A stretch of 64,000 bases of DNA from Clostridium ragsdalei P11 (GCF_001675165.1 NZ_LROS01000066.1:1-64000), one strand, 5' to 3'. Positions 25,007-34,803 are shown, counted from the stretch's first letter. A program made the numbers and translations. Notes: generated by a model from the sequence alone, not told the origin.

Positions 25007-26898
25007 AAAAAATCTTTTATATCTTCTGACGGCATTGGTTTTCCGAAATAATATCCCTGAATTTTATTACAATTTTTACCTTTCAAAGATTTAATCTGAT
25101 TTTCTTCTTCAACACCTTCTGCTACTACTTCCAATTTCATTCTATGGGCAAGTTTTATTATCTCTTCCGTTATAATGTCTTCATAATAATCACTGCATAT
25201 ACCATCTATAAAAGTTTTGTCAATTTTAAGCGTATTTATTGGAATACTTTTTAAATAGTTCAAAGAAGAATACCCACTTCCAAAATCATCAAGTGCAACT
25301 TTTACTCCCATATTTTTAAGTTCATTTATCACTTTAAGATTACTTTTAAGAGACTCCATCATAACACTTTCAGTTATTTCTATTTCCAGGTATTCTGGTT
25401 TTAATTCTGTTTCCTCCAGAACCTTCTTCACCGTATATACAAAATTATCTTCTTTAAGTTGTATTGGCGATACATTTATGGATATGAAATCATAAGAATA
25501 TCCATTATCCTTCCATATCTTATTTTGAGAACAAGCAGTTTTCAAGACCCATTCTCCTATAGGTATTATAAGTCCTGTTTCCTCTGCCAAATTTATAAAT
25601 TCTAAAGGCATAACCCATCCTAGCTTAGGACTATTCCATCTAATTAAGGCTTCAAACCCTACTACTTTTGTATTTTCCATATCCACTTGAGGTTGGTAGT
25701 ATAAAATAAATTCATTATTTTTTATTGCCTTCCTCAATTCTTTTTCCATCTCAACTTTTTTCAAAATTTCATTGTACATGGATTCTTCAAACAATTTATA
25801 AGAATTTTTACCTAGCAATTTAGTTCTATTTAACGCTATATCTGCATTTCTAAGTAAAGTGGCAACTTCTTCTCCATCTCTAGGATATACAGTTATTCCT
25901 ACAGTAACCGATATTAAGGTTTCCGTTCCATCTATATTCCAAAGTCCACTTATAGTATTTATCATACACTGAGCTATGCTTTCCAAATGCTGTTTATTAT
26001 CATATCCACTTTTTAAAATTAAAAACTCACTTCCGCCCATCCTTGCAACCATACCCAAATGCAATTGGCTTAAAACCTCTCCTGTTTTTCTTAACAGTTT
26101 ATCTCCATACTCATACCCAAAGATATCATTTATATTTTTAAAATTATCCAAGTCTATTTGGAATATAGAAAAATTATCCCCTGATCTTTTTTCTATTCTC
26201 TTTTCAACTTCCTTTTTGAAAAGATTCCAATTAGGTAAGTTAGTTAATTGATCATAATAGGCTAATTTTTTTATCCCATCATATTTAGATCTAAGCTGCC
26301 GTTCTGATGCACATAATTGTTCATATATACCAAAAAGTTCTACATAACTTTGATTTAGCTTTTTATTTGTATCCAAATCCGTGATAAATCCATCTTCTGT
26401 CTTTTGTGCTAATATCAATCCATAATGAAAAAACTGGGTAATTTTTTCAATGTACCTTTCCGAAATAACAGGTGTATTTTTTATTAGAAGCTTATATTTT
26501 CCTTCATCAAAGTTAGATTCTTCAAATTTAACTTTAAAACAATCTTTATCAGACTGTTCAAGAAAAACAGGGTTTAAAAAAATTGTGCCAATATTCTCTT
26601 CGTTTATGGTAATTGGTATACCTATGTAAACTAAATTACTATATCCCTCGAAAACTCCTATTTTCCTTTCGTTTCTAATTTGATTTAATATATATTCTTC
26701 TTTTTTGTTATCACCTAATTTATCAAATATATGTATGTATTTTTGTGAATTTATATTAAGTACTTCTCCACTTACATCTTTTACATAACAGGCTATTGAA
26801 GTTATAGAATAAAATCTTTCCATTAAATTTTTAAGTTCGGATATATTTATCATATCAGCTAATACAAAGGCCATATGGGCACCAACTTTCATCCTCAT
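24991..26898 (-). CDS. PocR-GGDEF-EAL cyclic di-GMP phosphodiesterase
   Basis: 635 residues: an N-terminal PocR-type ligand-binding domain (about 12-175), a GGDEF domain (about 210-368) and an EAL domain (about 385-630). The cyclase motif is degenerate, MGGSEF (Ser for the catalytic Asp at 290), so cyclase activity is probably lost and the domain may be regulatory. The EAL domain is intact (EALIRW; LDDFGSGYSSL), so it should hydrolyse c-di-GMP. No membrane segment. It opposes the SiaD-like cyclase in the same window. The start is uncertain: ATGs at 26898, 26892 and 26874 are in frame and none has a good ribosome binding site. Confidence 0.85.
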   Translation of the reverse strand: MRMKVGAHMAFVLADMINISELKNLMERFYSITSIACYVKDVSGEVLNINSQKYIHIFDKLGDNKKEEYILNQIRNERKIGVFEGYSNLVYIGIPITINEENIGTIFLNPVFLEQSDKDCFKVKFEESNFDEGKYKLLIKNTPVISERYIEKITQFFHYGLILAQKTEDGFITDLDTNKKLNQSYVELFGIYEQLCASERQLRSKYDGIKKLAYYDQLTNLPNWNLFKKEVEKRIEKRSGDNFSIFQIDLDNFKNINDIFGYEYGDKLLRKTGEVLSQLHLGMVARMGGSEFLILKSGYDNKQHLESIAQCMINTISGLWNIDGTETLISVTVGITVYPRDGEEVATLLRNADIALNRTKLLGKNSYKLFEESMYNEILKKVEMEKELRKAIKNNEFILYYQPQVDMENTKVVGFEALIRWNSPKLGWVMPLEFINLAEETGLIIPIGEWVLKTACSQNKIWKDNGYSYDFISINVSPIQLKEDNFVYTVKKVLEETELKPEYLEIEITESVMMESLKSNLKVINELKNMGVKVALDDFGSGYSSLNYLKSIPINTLKIDKTFIDGICSDYYEDIITEEIIKLAHRMKLEVVAEGVEEENQIKSLKGKNCNKIQGYYFGKPMPSEDIKDFLKKQL

Positions 26899-27040
26899 TT
26901 ATTTACAGGGATTGTAAAATATATTTTACTATTTAAATTGTTACTATTATAATCATATTGCAAAATCTTACTTGGAAGTGTTAATAAATTTGTATATTGT
27001 CTTTAAATTATATAATCATTTCATGATTTTGAAAACACTT

Positions 27041-28219
27041 TTATTCAAATTTTATGTTTTTTAATTTATCTTTTAGTAAATCCCCAAGGGTAACTCCACT
27101 TTCATCTTCATCTAAATACTGTTTAAAATTATCTTTAGGCTTATCCACTGTATCTTTTATACTAAGAGATATTCTACTATCTTTTGTATTTATGTCCAAT
27201 ACCCTTACTTTTACTCTATCACCTACTTTTAATACATCAGATGGCTTTGCAATATGTTCTTCAGATATTTCTGAAATATGGACAAGTCCTTCTACTCCTG
27301 GTTCAATTTCTACAAATGCACCTATATTTATAATCTTGCTTACAGTTCCCTCTATCATATCATTTACATTATACTTTTCATCTATATTATCCCATGGATT
27401 TTTTTTCGTATCCTTTAAGGAAAGTGATATTCTATTTTTATCTTTATCTGTGTTCAGCACATATACCTCTACACAATCCCCAACAGACACTACTTCAGAA
27501 GGATTTTTTATTCTTCTCCAAGAAAGTTCTGAAATATGTGCAAGTCCTTCTACACCACCTAAATCAATAAAAGCTCCAAATCCAGTTAGCCTACTTACTA
27601 CTCCTTTCACCTTATCTCCTTTAGATATGCTGCTCCAAAGTTTTTCTTTTTTCTTTTCAACCTCTAGCTTTTCTACTTCTTTCCTAGATAACACAATTCT
27701 TGATTTACTTTTATCCAGTTCTATTATCTTCACCAAAAGAGTTTTTCCTAAAAATTCGTTTAAATCACTAACGTATTTAACTGAAAGTTGTGAAGCCGGT
27801 ATAAATGCTCTAAGGCCATATAAATCAGTGATTACTCCACCTTTTACCACTTGTTTTACCACTATTTCAAATGCTTTATCATCCTTTAGCAGCTCAGTAA
27901 GTCTGTCCCAGCATATCTCCCTATCTGCTTTAATTTTTGACAAAAGTACATTTCCATCTTCATCATTTGTTTTAATTACATAAACGTATATCTCATCCCC
28001 AACTTTTAGGACTTCATCCACATTTGCATTTTCATTTTTACATATTTCATTTTTAGGCAATATTCCATCAACTATGTAACCAATATTTACCGTAGCCTGT
28101 TCATCAGTTACAGAAATTACTTTACCTTTTACTACTTCTCCATTTCTCACATTTTTCATAGATGAATCAATTTGATCCATAACTTCATTCATTGAATTTA
28201 ATTCATTATCATTGTCCAT
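27041..28219 (-). CDS. S1-domain RNA-binding protein (ribosomal protein S1 homologue)
   Basis: 392 residues with four S1/OB-fold domains, starting at about residues 27, 112, 198 and 283. The third and fourth carry the typical GFGAFIDLGGVEGLAHISE and GAFVEIEPGVEGLVHISE patterns. Firmicute S1-like proteins bind mRNA and have a looser link to the ribosome than the six-domain E. coli S1. It ends with an acidic tail. It appears monocistronic; repeat R copy 5 lies upstream. Confidence 0.85.
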   Translation of the reverse strand: MDNDNELNSMNEVMDQIDSSMKNVRNGEVVKGKVISVTDEQATVNIGYIVDGILPKNEICKNENANVDEVLKVGDEIYVYVIKTNDEDGNVLLSKIKADREICWDRLTELLKDDKAFEIVVKQVVKGGVITDLYGLRAFIPASQLSVKYVSDLNEFLGKTLLVKIIELDKSKSRIVLSRKEVEKLEVEKKKEKLWSSISKGDKVKGVVSRLTGFGAFIDLGGVEGLAHISELSWRRIKNPSEVVSVGDCVEVYVLNTDKDKNRISLSLKDTKKNPWDNIDEKYNVNDMIEGTVSKIINIGAFVEIEPGVEGLVHISEISEEHIAKPSDVLKVGDRVKVRVLDINTKDSRISLSIKDTVDKPKDNFKQYLDEDESGVTLGDLLKDKLKNIKFE

Positions 28220-28325
28220 TAAATTCCATCTCCCATTCTGTTATAGTTATAGTTTAATTTTTACTTAAAATCACTATACCATTTTAACAATTATATTCTA
28301 TCACAAATGCTATATAAAGTTACAT

Positions 28326-28457
28326 TTATCCGATGACTACCTGCTCTAATACTCCTACTTCTCCAAGTAGGAGTATTAGAGCAGCTACGTCCCTGGATAA
28401 CGATTTCTAAGCATCAGGTGGAGTCAAAACTCCATCTGATGGCAAGAACTTTGTTTA
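28326..28457 (-). repeat. Dispersed structured repeat R, copy 5 (short form)
   Basis: Minus-strand copy from AAACAAAGTTCTTGCC to GGATAA without the middle module. The terminal stem is nearly perfect: GCTGCTCTAATACTCCTAC faces GTAGGAGTATTAGAGCAG. It begins 16 bp after the stop of the peptidase gene in the sense direction. Confidence 0.85.
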
Positions 28458-28472
28458 TGTAGTTATACATAC

Positions 28473-29432
28473 TTAAAGGTCTTTATAACTTTTATATTCT
28501 AAAATTGAATCTGCACTTTTTACAGCTCTTACAATAGCTTTTTCCATAACTTCAGCAGCTAAAAATCCAACTACACTTAAATCAGCTTCCACTTTTCCAC
28601 ATGACGCAGCAAAAATAGTATCTCCATCAAACATAGAGTGGGCAGGTCTTATCGCTCTTCCATAGCCATTATGTGCCATTGAAGCAACTTTATTCATTTG
28701 TGTTTTTGTGAAATTTCCATTGGTCACCACAGCCCCAATAGTAGTATTTCCACTAAACAAATTCTTCTTTTCAGAATATCTTTCAAGCATTACTTTTTCA
28801 GTGCCTGCAAAAGATTTTCCATCCTCATTTAAGGCTCCTGCAATTATATGCTGGCTCTTGCTATCTATTACATCTCCAAGACAATTAACTGCAACTACAG
28901 CTCCTACCTTAAGTTCTCCAACCTGAATTGCAAAAGTTCCAAGTCCGCCCTTCATTGCATGTTCATTTCCAAGTATCTTTCCTACAGTTGCACCTGCTCC
29001 AGCACCTACATTTCCATTTTCACATAAATTTAATTCTGAATTTTTACAGGCTTCATATCCCATAGCTTTATCTGGTCTTACTCTAAAATCTCCTATATTC
29101 AAATCAAATAAAACAGCTTCACAAACTATAGGCACTTTTGTAACTGATACATCAAAACCAATACTCTTTTCTTCTAAGTACTGCATTACTCCTCCTGCTG
29201 CATCAAGCCCAAAAGCACTTCCTCCTGCAAGTACTACGGCATGAATTCTATCTACTAAGTTTACAGGATTTAAGAGATCAGTTTCCCTTGTACCTGGAGA
29301 ACCTCCCCTTACATCAACTCCAGCACTTGCTCCTTCTTCAAACACAAGTACAGTACAACCTGTAGGTCCATTTAATTTTTGAGAATTTCCTATTCTCATT
29401 CCCTCTATGCTATTAAATATTATTTCCTTCAT
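28473..29432 (-). CDS. P1 family peptidase (DmpA/BapA-like aminopeptidase)
   Basis: 319 residues, matching the self-processing Ntn-type P1 peptidases: GPTGCTVLVFEEGA near the N-terminus, RGGSPGTRETD, LAGGSAFGLDAAGGVM, and the predicted autocleavage/nucleophile region GNTTIGAVVTN. These enzymes release N-terminal residues from peptides, amides or beta-peptides; the physiological substrate is unknown. AGGAGGA precedes the ATG. Cytoplasmic. Confidence 0.85.
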   Translation of the reverse strand: MKEIIFNSIEGMRIGNSQKLNGPTGCTVLVFEEGASAGVDVRGGSPGTRETDLLNPVNLVDRIHAVVLAGGSAFGLDAAGGVMQYLEEKSIGFDVSVTKVPIVCEAVLFDLNIGDFRVRPDKAMGYEACKNSELNLCENGNVGAGAGATVGKILGNEHAMKGGLGTFAIQVGELKVGAVVAVNCLGDVIDSKSQHIIAGALNEDGKSFAGTEKVMLERYSEKKNLFSGNTTIGAVVTNGNFTKTQMNKVASMAHNGYGRAIRPAHSMFDGDTIFAASCGKVEADLSVVGFLAAEVMEKAIVRAVKSADSILEYKSYKDL

Positions 29433-29450
29433 TTTTTTCCTCCTATATCA

Positions 29451-29477
29451 AAACCCTAAGCTAAAAGCTTAGGGTTT
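29451..29477. terminator. Rho-independent terminator
   Basis: AAACCCTAAGCT-AAA-AGCTTAGGGTTT, a perfect 12-bp stem. It lies between the ECF S component gene and the peptidase gene, so it probably ends the former on the minus strand. Confidence 0.8.
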
Positions 29478-29516
29478 ATTTCTATATTATCAATTTAAGA
29501 TAAAACATAATTGCAT

Positions 29517-30167
29517 CTATTTGTGTTTTATCTTGGTAACTGCAGTAACTACAGATATTGTAATAAGTATACATAAAATCATTTCAGGTATACCATTTGT
29601 AACACCTACAGCTATAATTCCCTTTTGGGCAGCACTTGAACTTATATTCAAAGCCTTTGCATAAGATCCAAGATATATAACGTATATCATTCCTAAAACC
29701 CCAATAGTATTCATAAATGAGCCTACTGCTGAAGCTATTCCTATAGGAATAATTTTTTTCTTCATACGCAAGCACCTGTATACATAATAAGGTATTATAC
29801 CTATGAGTACTCTAGGTAAAACTGATACCAGTGGATTCATAAATACAAAAGAAACTGGTGTAGGTGCAGTTATAGACTGAATCACACTAAATATGCCGAA
29901 AATAAGCCCTACTGAGGCACCAACTATAGGTCCTTCTAAAATAGAACCTATTATAACAGGTACATGCATTATAGTGGCTTTTACCGGTGGAATAGGTATA
30001 AAACCCAGTCCTGTGATTCCCAGTACAATAGAAATTCCAGACAGCATTCCAATTACAGTAATCTGTCTAATTCCAAACTTTGAATGACTTTTTATTTGTC
30101 TTTCCATAATTTTTTCCGTTGTTGTTCTTAGGCATTTGAAATAAAATGCCTTATGTAGATACAACAC
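29517..30167 (-). CDS. ECF transporter S component
   Basis: 216 residues with about six hydrophobic segments. IPIPPVKATIMHVPVIIG is typical of vitamin-binding S components; the PanT (pantothenate) group is my best guess, but the substrate is not decided by sequence. No energising module is adjacent; the nearest ECF-type ATPase and T gene are the cobalt set at 34804. AAAGGAGG precedes the GTG at 30167. Residues 5-13 of this longer form are encoded by a palindrome that is repeated elsewhere (30128-30153). The ATG at 30107 (MERQIKSHSK) may be the ancestral start. Confidence 0.8.
   Translation of the reverse strand: MLYLHKAFYFKCLRTTTEKIMERQIKSHSKFGIRQITVIGMLSGISIVLGITGLGFIPIPPVKATIMHVPVIIGSILEGPIVGASVGLIFGIFSVIQSITAPTPVSFVFMNPLVSVLPRVLIGIIPYYVYRCLRMKKKIIPIGIASAVGSFMNTIGVLGMIYVIYLGSYAKALNISSSAAQKGIIAVGVTNGIPEMILCILITISVVTAVTKIKHK
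30128..30153. repeat. Short palindromic repeat AGGCATTT/AAATGCCT
   Basis: TTAGGCATTTGAAATAAAATGCCTTAT, an 8-bp stem with a short loop, lies between the ribosome binding site and the likely original start codon of the S component gene. The same AGGCATTTGAAA core recurs at 58591 and 59961. Confidence 0.65.
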
Positions 30168-30273
30168 GGACCCTCCTTTATAAAATTTAGTTCAGTTTTA
30201 TTTTAATAAATACTGACGATTTAATTTTATCATGTTTAACCAAAACTTCAATATATAAATCATAAATATATCA

Positions 30274-31791
30274 TTAATCTCGTTTTATTGGAAAGCCATC
30301 TTTAAAACATTCTTTAGGATATAGTAAATTTATTACCTTTTCCTTACTGCATTTTCCGTTTTTCATAAATACATCAGGTATTCCTTTCAAATAAACCCGT
30401 ACATTTTCTTTAGGAAATATGTCACATACATTTTTTATACATTCTACAACAGAATTATTTTTAGATTTTCTTATGTACTCATCTATTTTTTCTCCCTTTA
30501 GCCAATCAGTCCCTTTATATTTGTCATCATAGTTTATAACAGTACATTTTAATTTTTCTTTATCATTTCCCGATATAGATGACATAAAAAAAGTTTTAAC
30601 CATAATATCATCTATAGGCAAACTATATCCTGCAAAAATTATATGTTTTGCATTCTTTATAAGAAGCCCCATCTCGGTTTTTAACTCTTCTAAGGCAGGT
30701 ATATTCTTTTTTTTAGAAAGGCTCTGTATTATAAGTGTCATATCATAGGGATAGGTTATCTGTCCACAATAAGGACATTCTATTGCTCCTCTTTTATTTA
30801 ACTTTTCCTTAGGCGTCCTATACTTCCAATTTTTTTGTAAAGGTTTTAAAATAGAGGGGCCAAAAATTTCTGAAGATAATCTATCCCATTTTTCTGCAAA
30901 AGTTACTATAGATTTCCCACATTCAGGACAAATCCTTGATCCAAACATTCCATGAGGAAATAATACTTTACCTATTCTCATTGTTCTAGAAGGATAGCTA
31001 TAATCATTTATAACCTTGCACTGAGATTCATTTGTCGTATATCGTATTTCGCATTCATTACCGTCTAATCCAGCAGAAGCTATTTGAGTTCCAAAATCAT
31101 CATATAGCTGAAGCTTTAATCCATTTTCTAAATAGGTAGGATCCATGTTCACTTCTTTGTGCACATTAAATATGTTCCAAAGTATTACAGGATCCCAATT
31201 AAAGGATATTATAGCATAGGAATAAAGGTAAAACTTCCTTGTATCCATCTTATATCCTCTGCTTTCAAATGTTTTTGCCTCCTCTACCATAAGTTCGGCA
31301 AGAATTTTTCCAAATTGATAATAAGGTTCCATTTTTTCTTCATCCATATATCCCGGTACCTTTTGTATACTCAATCTTTCCAATTCTTCAATAAGAAGTA
31401 TAAGACATCTTTTAGCTGCCTGTACTCTCTCAACTCTTAAGAATTTCCTTTTCCCACCACAAAATGCATTAAAGCCCATGTTATTATCAATAAGTTGATC
31501 CAGCATAGTAAATAATTCATGCATATTAAACTTAGTATTTGTACTTATTATAGTTTCAAGGGCCTTAAAGTCATAAACTTTTGACAATTTAGAATCCTTA
31601 ATTAGATCTTCTGTTACTAATTTTTTAAAAGCACTTGCTAGTTTTTCGTCTTTATCTTCCAAAAATGAAAAATCATTTTTACTAATTTTTAGGACCAATT
31701 GTATTAACTCACTTGTAGGATGAAGTCCCAAATTTTTAGTAGCACCAGCTCCCCATAATACTACCGTTTCAGGCCAATATTTTTCAGGCAT
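30274..31791 (-). CDS. SIR2-like protein with sirtuin-type zinc module
   Basis: 505 residues, no signal or membrane segment. Sirtuin-like landmarks are in order: GAGAT (14-18) for the NAD-binding GAG motif, SFNWDP (196-201) in place of the TxNxD motif, HG (H280) as candidate catalytic His, then two CxxC pairs (C288/C291 and C339/C342) forming a structural zinc site, and AGYSLPIDD (387-395) as the distal NAD-site loop. A large helical insertion separates the first two motifs. It may be an NAD+-consuming enzyme, either a deacylase or a stand-alone SIR2 NADase of the kind found in phage defence. No partner gene is adjacent; an AT-rich MITE lies upstream. Confidence 0.6.
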   Translation of the reverse strand: MPEKYWPETVVLWGAGATKNLGLHPTSELIQLVLKISKNDFSFLEDKDEKLASAFKKLVTEDLIKDSKLSKVYDFKALETIISTNTKFNMHELFTMLDQLIDNNMGFNAFCGGKRKFLRVERVQAAKRCLILLIEELERLSIQKVPGYMDEEKMEPYYQFGKILAELMVEEAKTFESRGYKMDTRKFYLYSYAIISFNWDPVILWNIFNVHKEVNMDPTYLENGLKLQLYDDFGTQIASAGLDGNECEIRYTTNESQCKVINDYSYPSRTMRIGKVLFPHGMFGSRICPECGKSIVTFAEKWDRLSSEIFGPSILKPLQKNWKYRTPKEKLNKRGAIECPYCGQITYPYDMTLIIQSLSKKKNIPALEELKTEMGLLIKNAKHIIFAGYSLPIDDIMVKTFFMSSISGNDKEKLKCTVINYDDKYKGTDWLKGEKIDEYIRKSKNNSVVECIKNVCDIFPKENVRVYLKGIPDVFMKNGKCSKEKVINLLYPKECFKDGFPIKRD

Positions 31792-31822
31792 AAACCCATA
31801 TCCCTCCTTTAATTTAACTTTA

Positions 31823-32123
31823 ACTCAACTTTGGCACATATAAAATTTTGACTCAATATAAAAACTTTGCGAAGCAAAGCTTCGCAAGTTAAGAATTAAT
31901 AATGAAAAATTAATAGTGAAGGATGATTTTTAGCTATCGCCAAAAATCTTTAAATTTATATAGATTAGGAATGTTCCGCTTTAGCGAAACGAGTAGTGAA
32001 AATCTTAATCAAAGATTTTTTGTAGTGTAACGTAAAAAAATCCACATTAACTATTAATTCTTCATTCTTAACTATTAATTAAAAATATTGCGACACAATA
32101 TTTTTAAACTGCGAAAGTTGAGT
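31823..32123. mobile_element. AT-rich MITE, copy 1 (complete)
   Basis: A 301-bp element bounded by near-perfect 14-bp terminal inverted repeats, ACTCAACTTTGGCA (31823-31836) and TGCGAAAGTTGAGT (32110-32123). Inside is a second inverted pair built on TTAAGAATTAATAAT and its complement, around a core containing GCTTTAGCGAAACGAG. There is no coding capacity. A second, truncated copy lies at 38570-38823. It fills the gap between the SIR2-like gene and the spore protein gene. Confidence 0.8.
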
Positions 32124-32171
32124 AATTAATTTTTGAAATATATATATTATACCACCACAAAACCTTTCATA

Positions 32172-32207
32172 TAAAAAATTAACCGGGAGATTTTTCAATC
32201 GCCCGGT
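32172..32207 (-). terminator. Terminator of the spore protein gene
   Basis: On the minus strand, ACCGGGCGATT-GAAA-AATCTCCCGGT is a strong stem with one mismatch, followed by TAATTTTTT, 18 bp after the stop codon. Confidence 0.88.
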
Positions 32208-32225
32208 CTATTTTTTAATATTTTA

Positions 32226-32423
32226 CTACTTTAAATTCTGCTCATAGGATTCTATCATCCTTTTTACCATCTGTCCTCCTACTGATCCAGCTTCCCTTGC
32301 TGTAATATCACCATTATATCCATCTTTTAAATCTACTCCAACTTCTCTTGCTGCTTCCATTTTAAATCTATCCAGACCTTCTTTTGCTTCTGGAACTAAT
32401 GCTCTATTACTTCTACTTGCCAT
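32226..32423 (-). CDS. Alpha/beta-type small acid-soluble spore protein
   Basis: 65 residues with the SASP signatures: the GPR protease site region (KMEAAREVGV) and the DNA-binding block GYNGDITAREAGSVGGQMVKR. It coats spore DNA, protects it from UV and supplies amino acids on germination. Preceded by AAAGGGGGA. It should be expressed in the forespore under a late sigma factor; I could not identify the promoter with confidence. Confidence 0.97.
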   Translation of the reverse strand: MASRSNRALVPEAKEGLDRFKMEAAREVGVDLKDGYNGDITAREAGSVGGQMVKRMIESYEQNLK

Positions 32424-32537
32424 AATTAATTCCCCCTTTAGGATTTTGATAGATTTTTATTGAAGTACTTATTAGTTGTGTATTTAAATTTTGTGCAATT
32501 TCAAAATTAATACTCTATTGAATTAATAACAAAAAAG

Positions 32538-34571
32538 TTAAATTTTAAATTTGTTTATAATATCCTGCAGATTATCTGCACTCTTTTTATTATCTTCAGC
32601 AGTAGATTTTATGTCACTTAATTTTTCATTTATACTACTTGCCTTACTAGCTATTTCAGTGACACCTCTAGCACCATCACTCACAGTATTAGCTACTTCT
32701 CCTATAGCATTAGTTATTCCTTCAATAGAGGAACTTAGTTCTTCTGCTACAGCACTAAAGTCAACCATGAAATCGCTTACTATTTCAGCATCCTCGTTAT
32801 ACTGATTACCTGTTTTTACTAATTTATCATAATCCTTCAAAACAGTTTCATTAATAAAATTAAGAATTTTTGAAGAATTATTTGACAAATTTTCTACTGC
32901 TTCTGTAACCTTACCAACTACAATTTGAATGTTACTAACTGTTGCCGAAGATTCTTCAGCTAGTTTGCGAACTTCTTCAGCTACTACAGCAAAGCCTTTA
33001 CCAGCTTCACCAGCCCTAGCTGCTTCTATAGAAGCATTCAAAGCAAGTAAATTAGTTTGATCTGTTATTGAAAGTATATCAATAGAGAGGGAATTTATTT
33101 CTTCTATAGATTTAGATTTTTCAATAGCTTTTTCTAAATCGCTTTTCACTACTGTATATATTTCATTAGTACTTTCATTCGATCTAACAGCATCATGTTT
33201 TAAATTTTCTGCCCTCTGTGCAATACTATTAGCATTAGTTGAACCATCTGCAGCTTTTTTAGCCATAGAATCCACTGTCCCACTCATTTCATCAGAAGAT
33301 GCTGAAACTTCCTCTACTGTAGCTGCATTTTGCTGCATGCCTGCTGAAAGATTTTCACTTTCTGATGCAGTTTCTTCAGCATACCCTTTTAATTCAGCAA
33401 TTAAATTTTCAACCATAATTGCATTAGAACTTATTGTGCCTGAAGCTTCTTTCATATTTTCAACCATTTCCCTCAATACTTTTCTCATGTTTGTCATAGC
33501 ACGAAACATTGTTCCAACTTCATCATTATATTTGTATAGTTTTTCAAAACTTTTATCATATTTTAAATCCAAATTAGCTGTTTTATTTACAAGATCAACT
33601 ATTTTTATAATAGGATTTGTAATTTTTAATGAAAATGCATAACCTATTCCTATAGCTATAATTGACAACACCATTGCTATAAGTATTATAGCATAAGTTG
33701 TAGCTCTTATATCTTTGAGCATCTCTGACCTGTCAGCAGTTATTACTATAACCCAGTTTGTTTCAGGTATAACTCCATAACCTGCTATTTTTTCCTCTTT
33801 GTTAAAAACATATTTCACTAAACCCCCTTTTATACTTTCACCTCTATTCAATTTATCAGCTATAGCTTTTATTTCAGGTGTTTCAATCGGTTTACCTATT
33901 TTGCTATTAGTTGGATGATAAATTATTTTACCTTTGTTATCCATCAATAAACTGTAACTAGATGAAAATTCACTTATTTTGATACCAGATAAATATTTTG
34001 AAAAACTAGTTCCATATATGGCCATTCCAACATATCCCAAAATTTGATCATTTGCTTTAATCGGATTTGTAAAAACTATTATAGGTTTATTGCTTATTTT
34101 TGATAGAACTATCTCACTTATAGAACTTTTACCTTCAAGGGTAGGCTTATTATAGGACCTATCACTTAAACTTTTACCTATGTAGCTTTTGTCACTATCT
34201 GAAATTATATTTCCTTTAGTATCTACTAAAAATGCGTGTTCAAGATTTTTAGATTTTTTTACATAGTCCTGTAACGTTAAATTCATATCCTGTTGTTGTT
34301 TATTAAAATCTTCACTATTCGGAGAATCTTCATTTATTTTCATTAAATTTTTAACTACATTTTTTTCTGAAAAAATTCTAGCTGCCAAAGCTTCTTTTTC
34401 TATTATCACACTTATAGTTTCTGAAGAGCTTCCAGTTATCCCTAGTATTTCACTATTAGTTTTCTCTTCCACTATGCCGCTAGATCGATTGCTAACAAAA
34501 AAAGTCGTTATGGACATTAGAACAACAATAATAGCTGCTATTAGTATTGGTATTTTTCTTTTTATAGACAT
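32538..34571 (-). CDS. Methyl-accepting chemotaxis protein
   Basis: 677 residues: membrane segment 1 (about 7-27), a periplasmic-type dCache sensor (about 35-285), membrane segment 2 (about 290-315), HAMP (about 316-370) and the cytoplasmic signalling domain. The conserved hairpin tip [19 protein letters not shown] is intact. It signals to CheA/CheW. The ligand is not predictable. It is monocistronic, with GGAAGGAGAG before the ATG and a possible sigma-D promoter upstream. Confidence 0.95.
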   Translation of the reverse strand: MSIKRKIPILIAAIIVVLMSITTFFVSNRSSGIVEEKTNSEILGITGSSSETISVIIEKEALAARIFSEKNVVKNLMKINEDSPNSEDFNKQQQDMNLTLQDYVKKSKNLEHAFLVDTKGNIISDSDKSYIGKSLSDRSYNKPTLEGKSSISEIVLSKISNKPIIVFTNPIKANDQILGYVGMAIYGTSFSKYLSGIKISEFSSSYSLLMDNKGKIIYHPTNSKIGKPIETPEIKAIADKLNRGESIKGGLVKYVFNKEEKIAGYGVIPETNWVIVITADRSEMLKDIRATTYAIILIAMVLSIIAIGIGYAFSLKITNPIIKIVDLVNKTANLDLKYDKSFEKLYKYNDEVGTMFRAMTNMRKVLREMVENMKEASGTISSNAIMVENLIAELKGYAEETASESENLSAGMQQNAATVEEVSASSDEMSGTVDSMAKKAADGSTNANSIAQRAENLKHDAVRSNESTNEIYTVVKSDLEKAIEKSKSIEEINSLSIDILSITDQTNLLALNASIEAARAGEAGKGFAVVAEEVRKLAEESSATVSNIQIVVGKVTEAVENLSNNSSKILNFINETVLKDYDKLVKTGNQYNEDAEIVSDFMVDFSAVAEELSSSIEGITNAIGEVANTVSDGARGVTEIASKASSINEKLSDIKSTAEDNKKSADNLQDIINKFKI

Positions 34572-34607
34572 AATACTCTCCTTCCATATTTGAATCTATT
34601 AATTCTA

Positions 34608-34634
34608 TTTTCGTATATTTGAGCTTTAGGTTTA
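34608..34634 (-). promoter_or_regulatory. Possible sigma-D (flagellar/chemotaxis) promoter
   Basis: On the minus strand, TAAA and TACGAAAA (against GCCGATAA) are separated by 15 nt, about 40 bp before the chemoreceptor start. The -10 match is partial, so this is tentative. Confidence 0.35.
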
Positions 34635-34698
34635 ATTTAATTTAAATTCAAAGCTTAAACATTAAAAATATTTTACAAAAAAGTGTGCTAAATAGTAA

Positions 34699-34751
34699 AA
34701 GAGAAGTTATATAAAAATACCACAACTAAGTATTCTCATACAACTTCTCTT
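34699..34751 (-). terminator. Terminator after the cobalt ECF ATPase gene
   Basis: AAGAGAAGTT faces AACTTCTCTT across a loop of about 33 nt, with further A-T pairs inside, then TTACTATTT. Its position fits the end of the cobalt transport operon. Confidence 0.55.
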
Positions 34752-34803
34752 AAATAAGATAAGCTATAAAATATATTCTGTGAAAATTGTAAATTATTAA
34801 AAT

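Noticed and set aside
27054-27983. 309-aa open frame on the plus strand
   Set aside because: It is the antisense shadow of the S1-domain gene, rich in Ser/Phe/Leu as expected for the complement of an acidic, lysine-rich protein.
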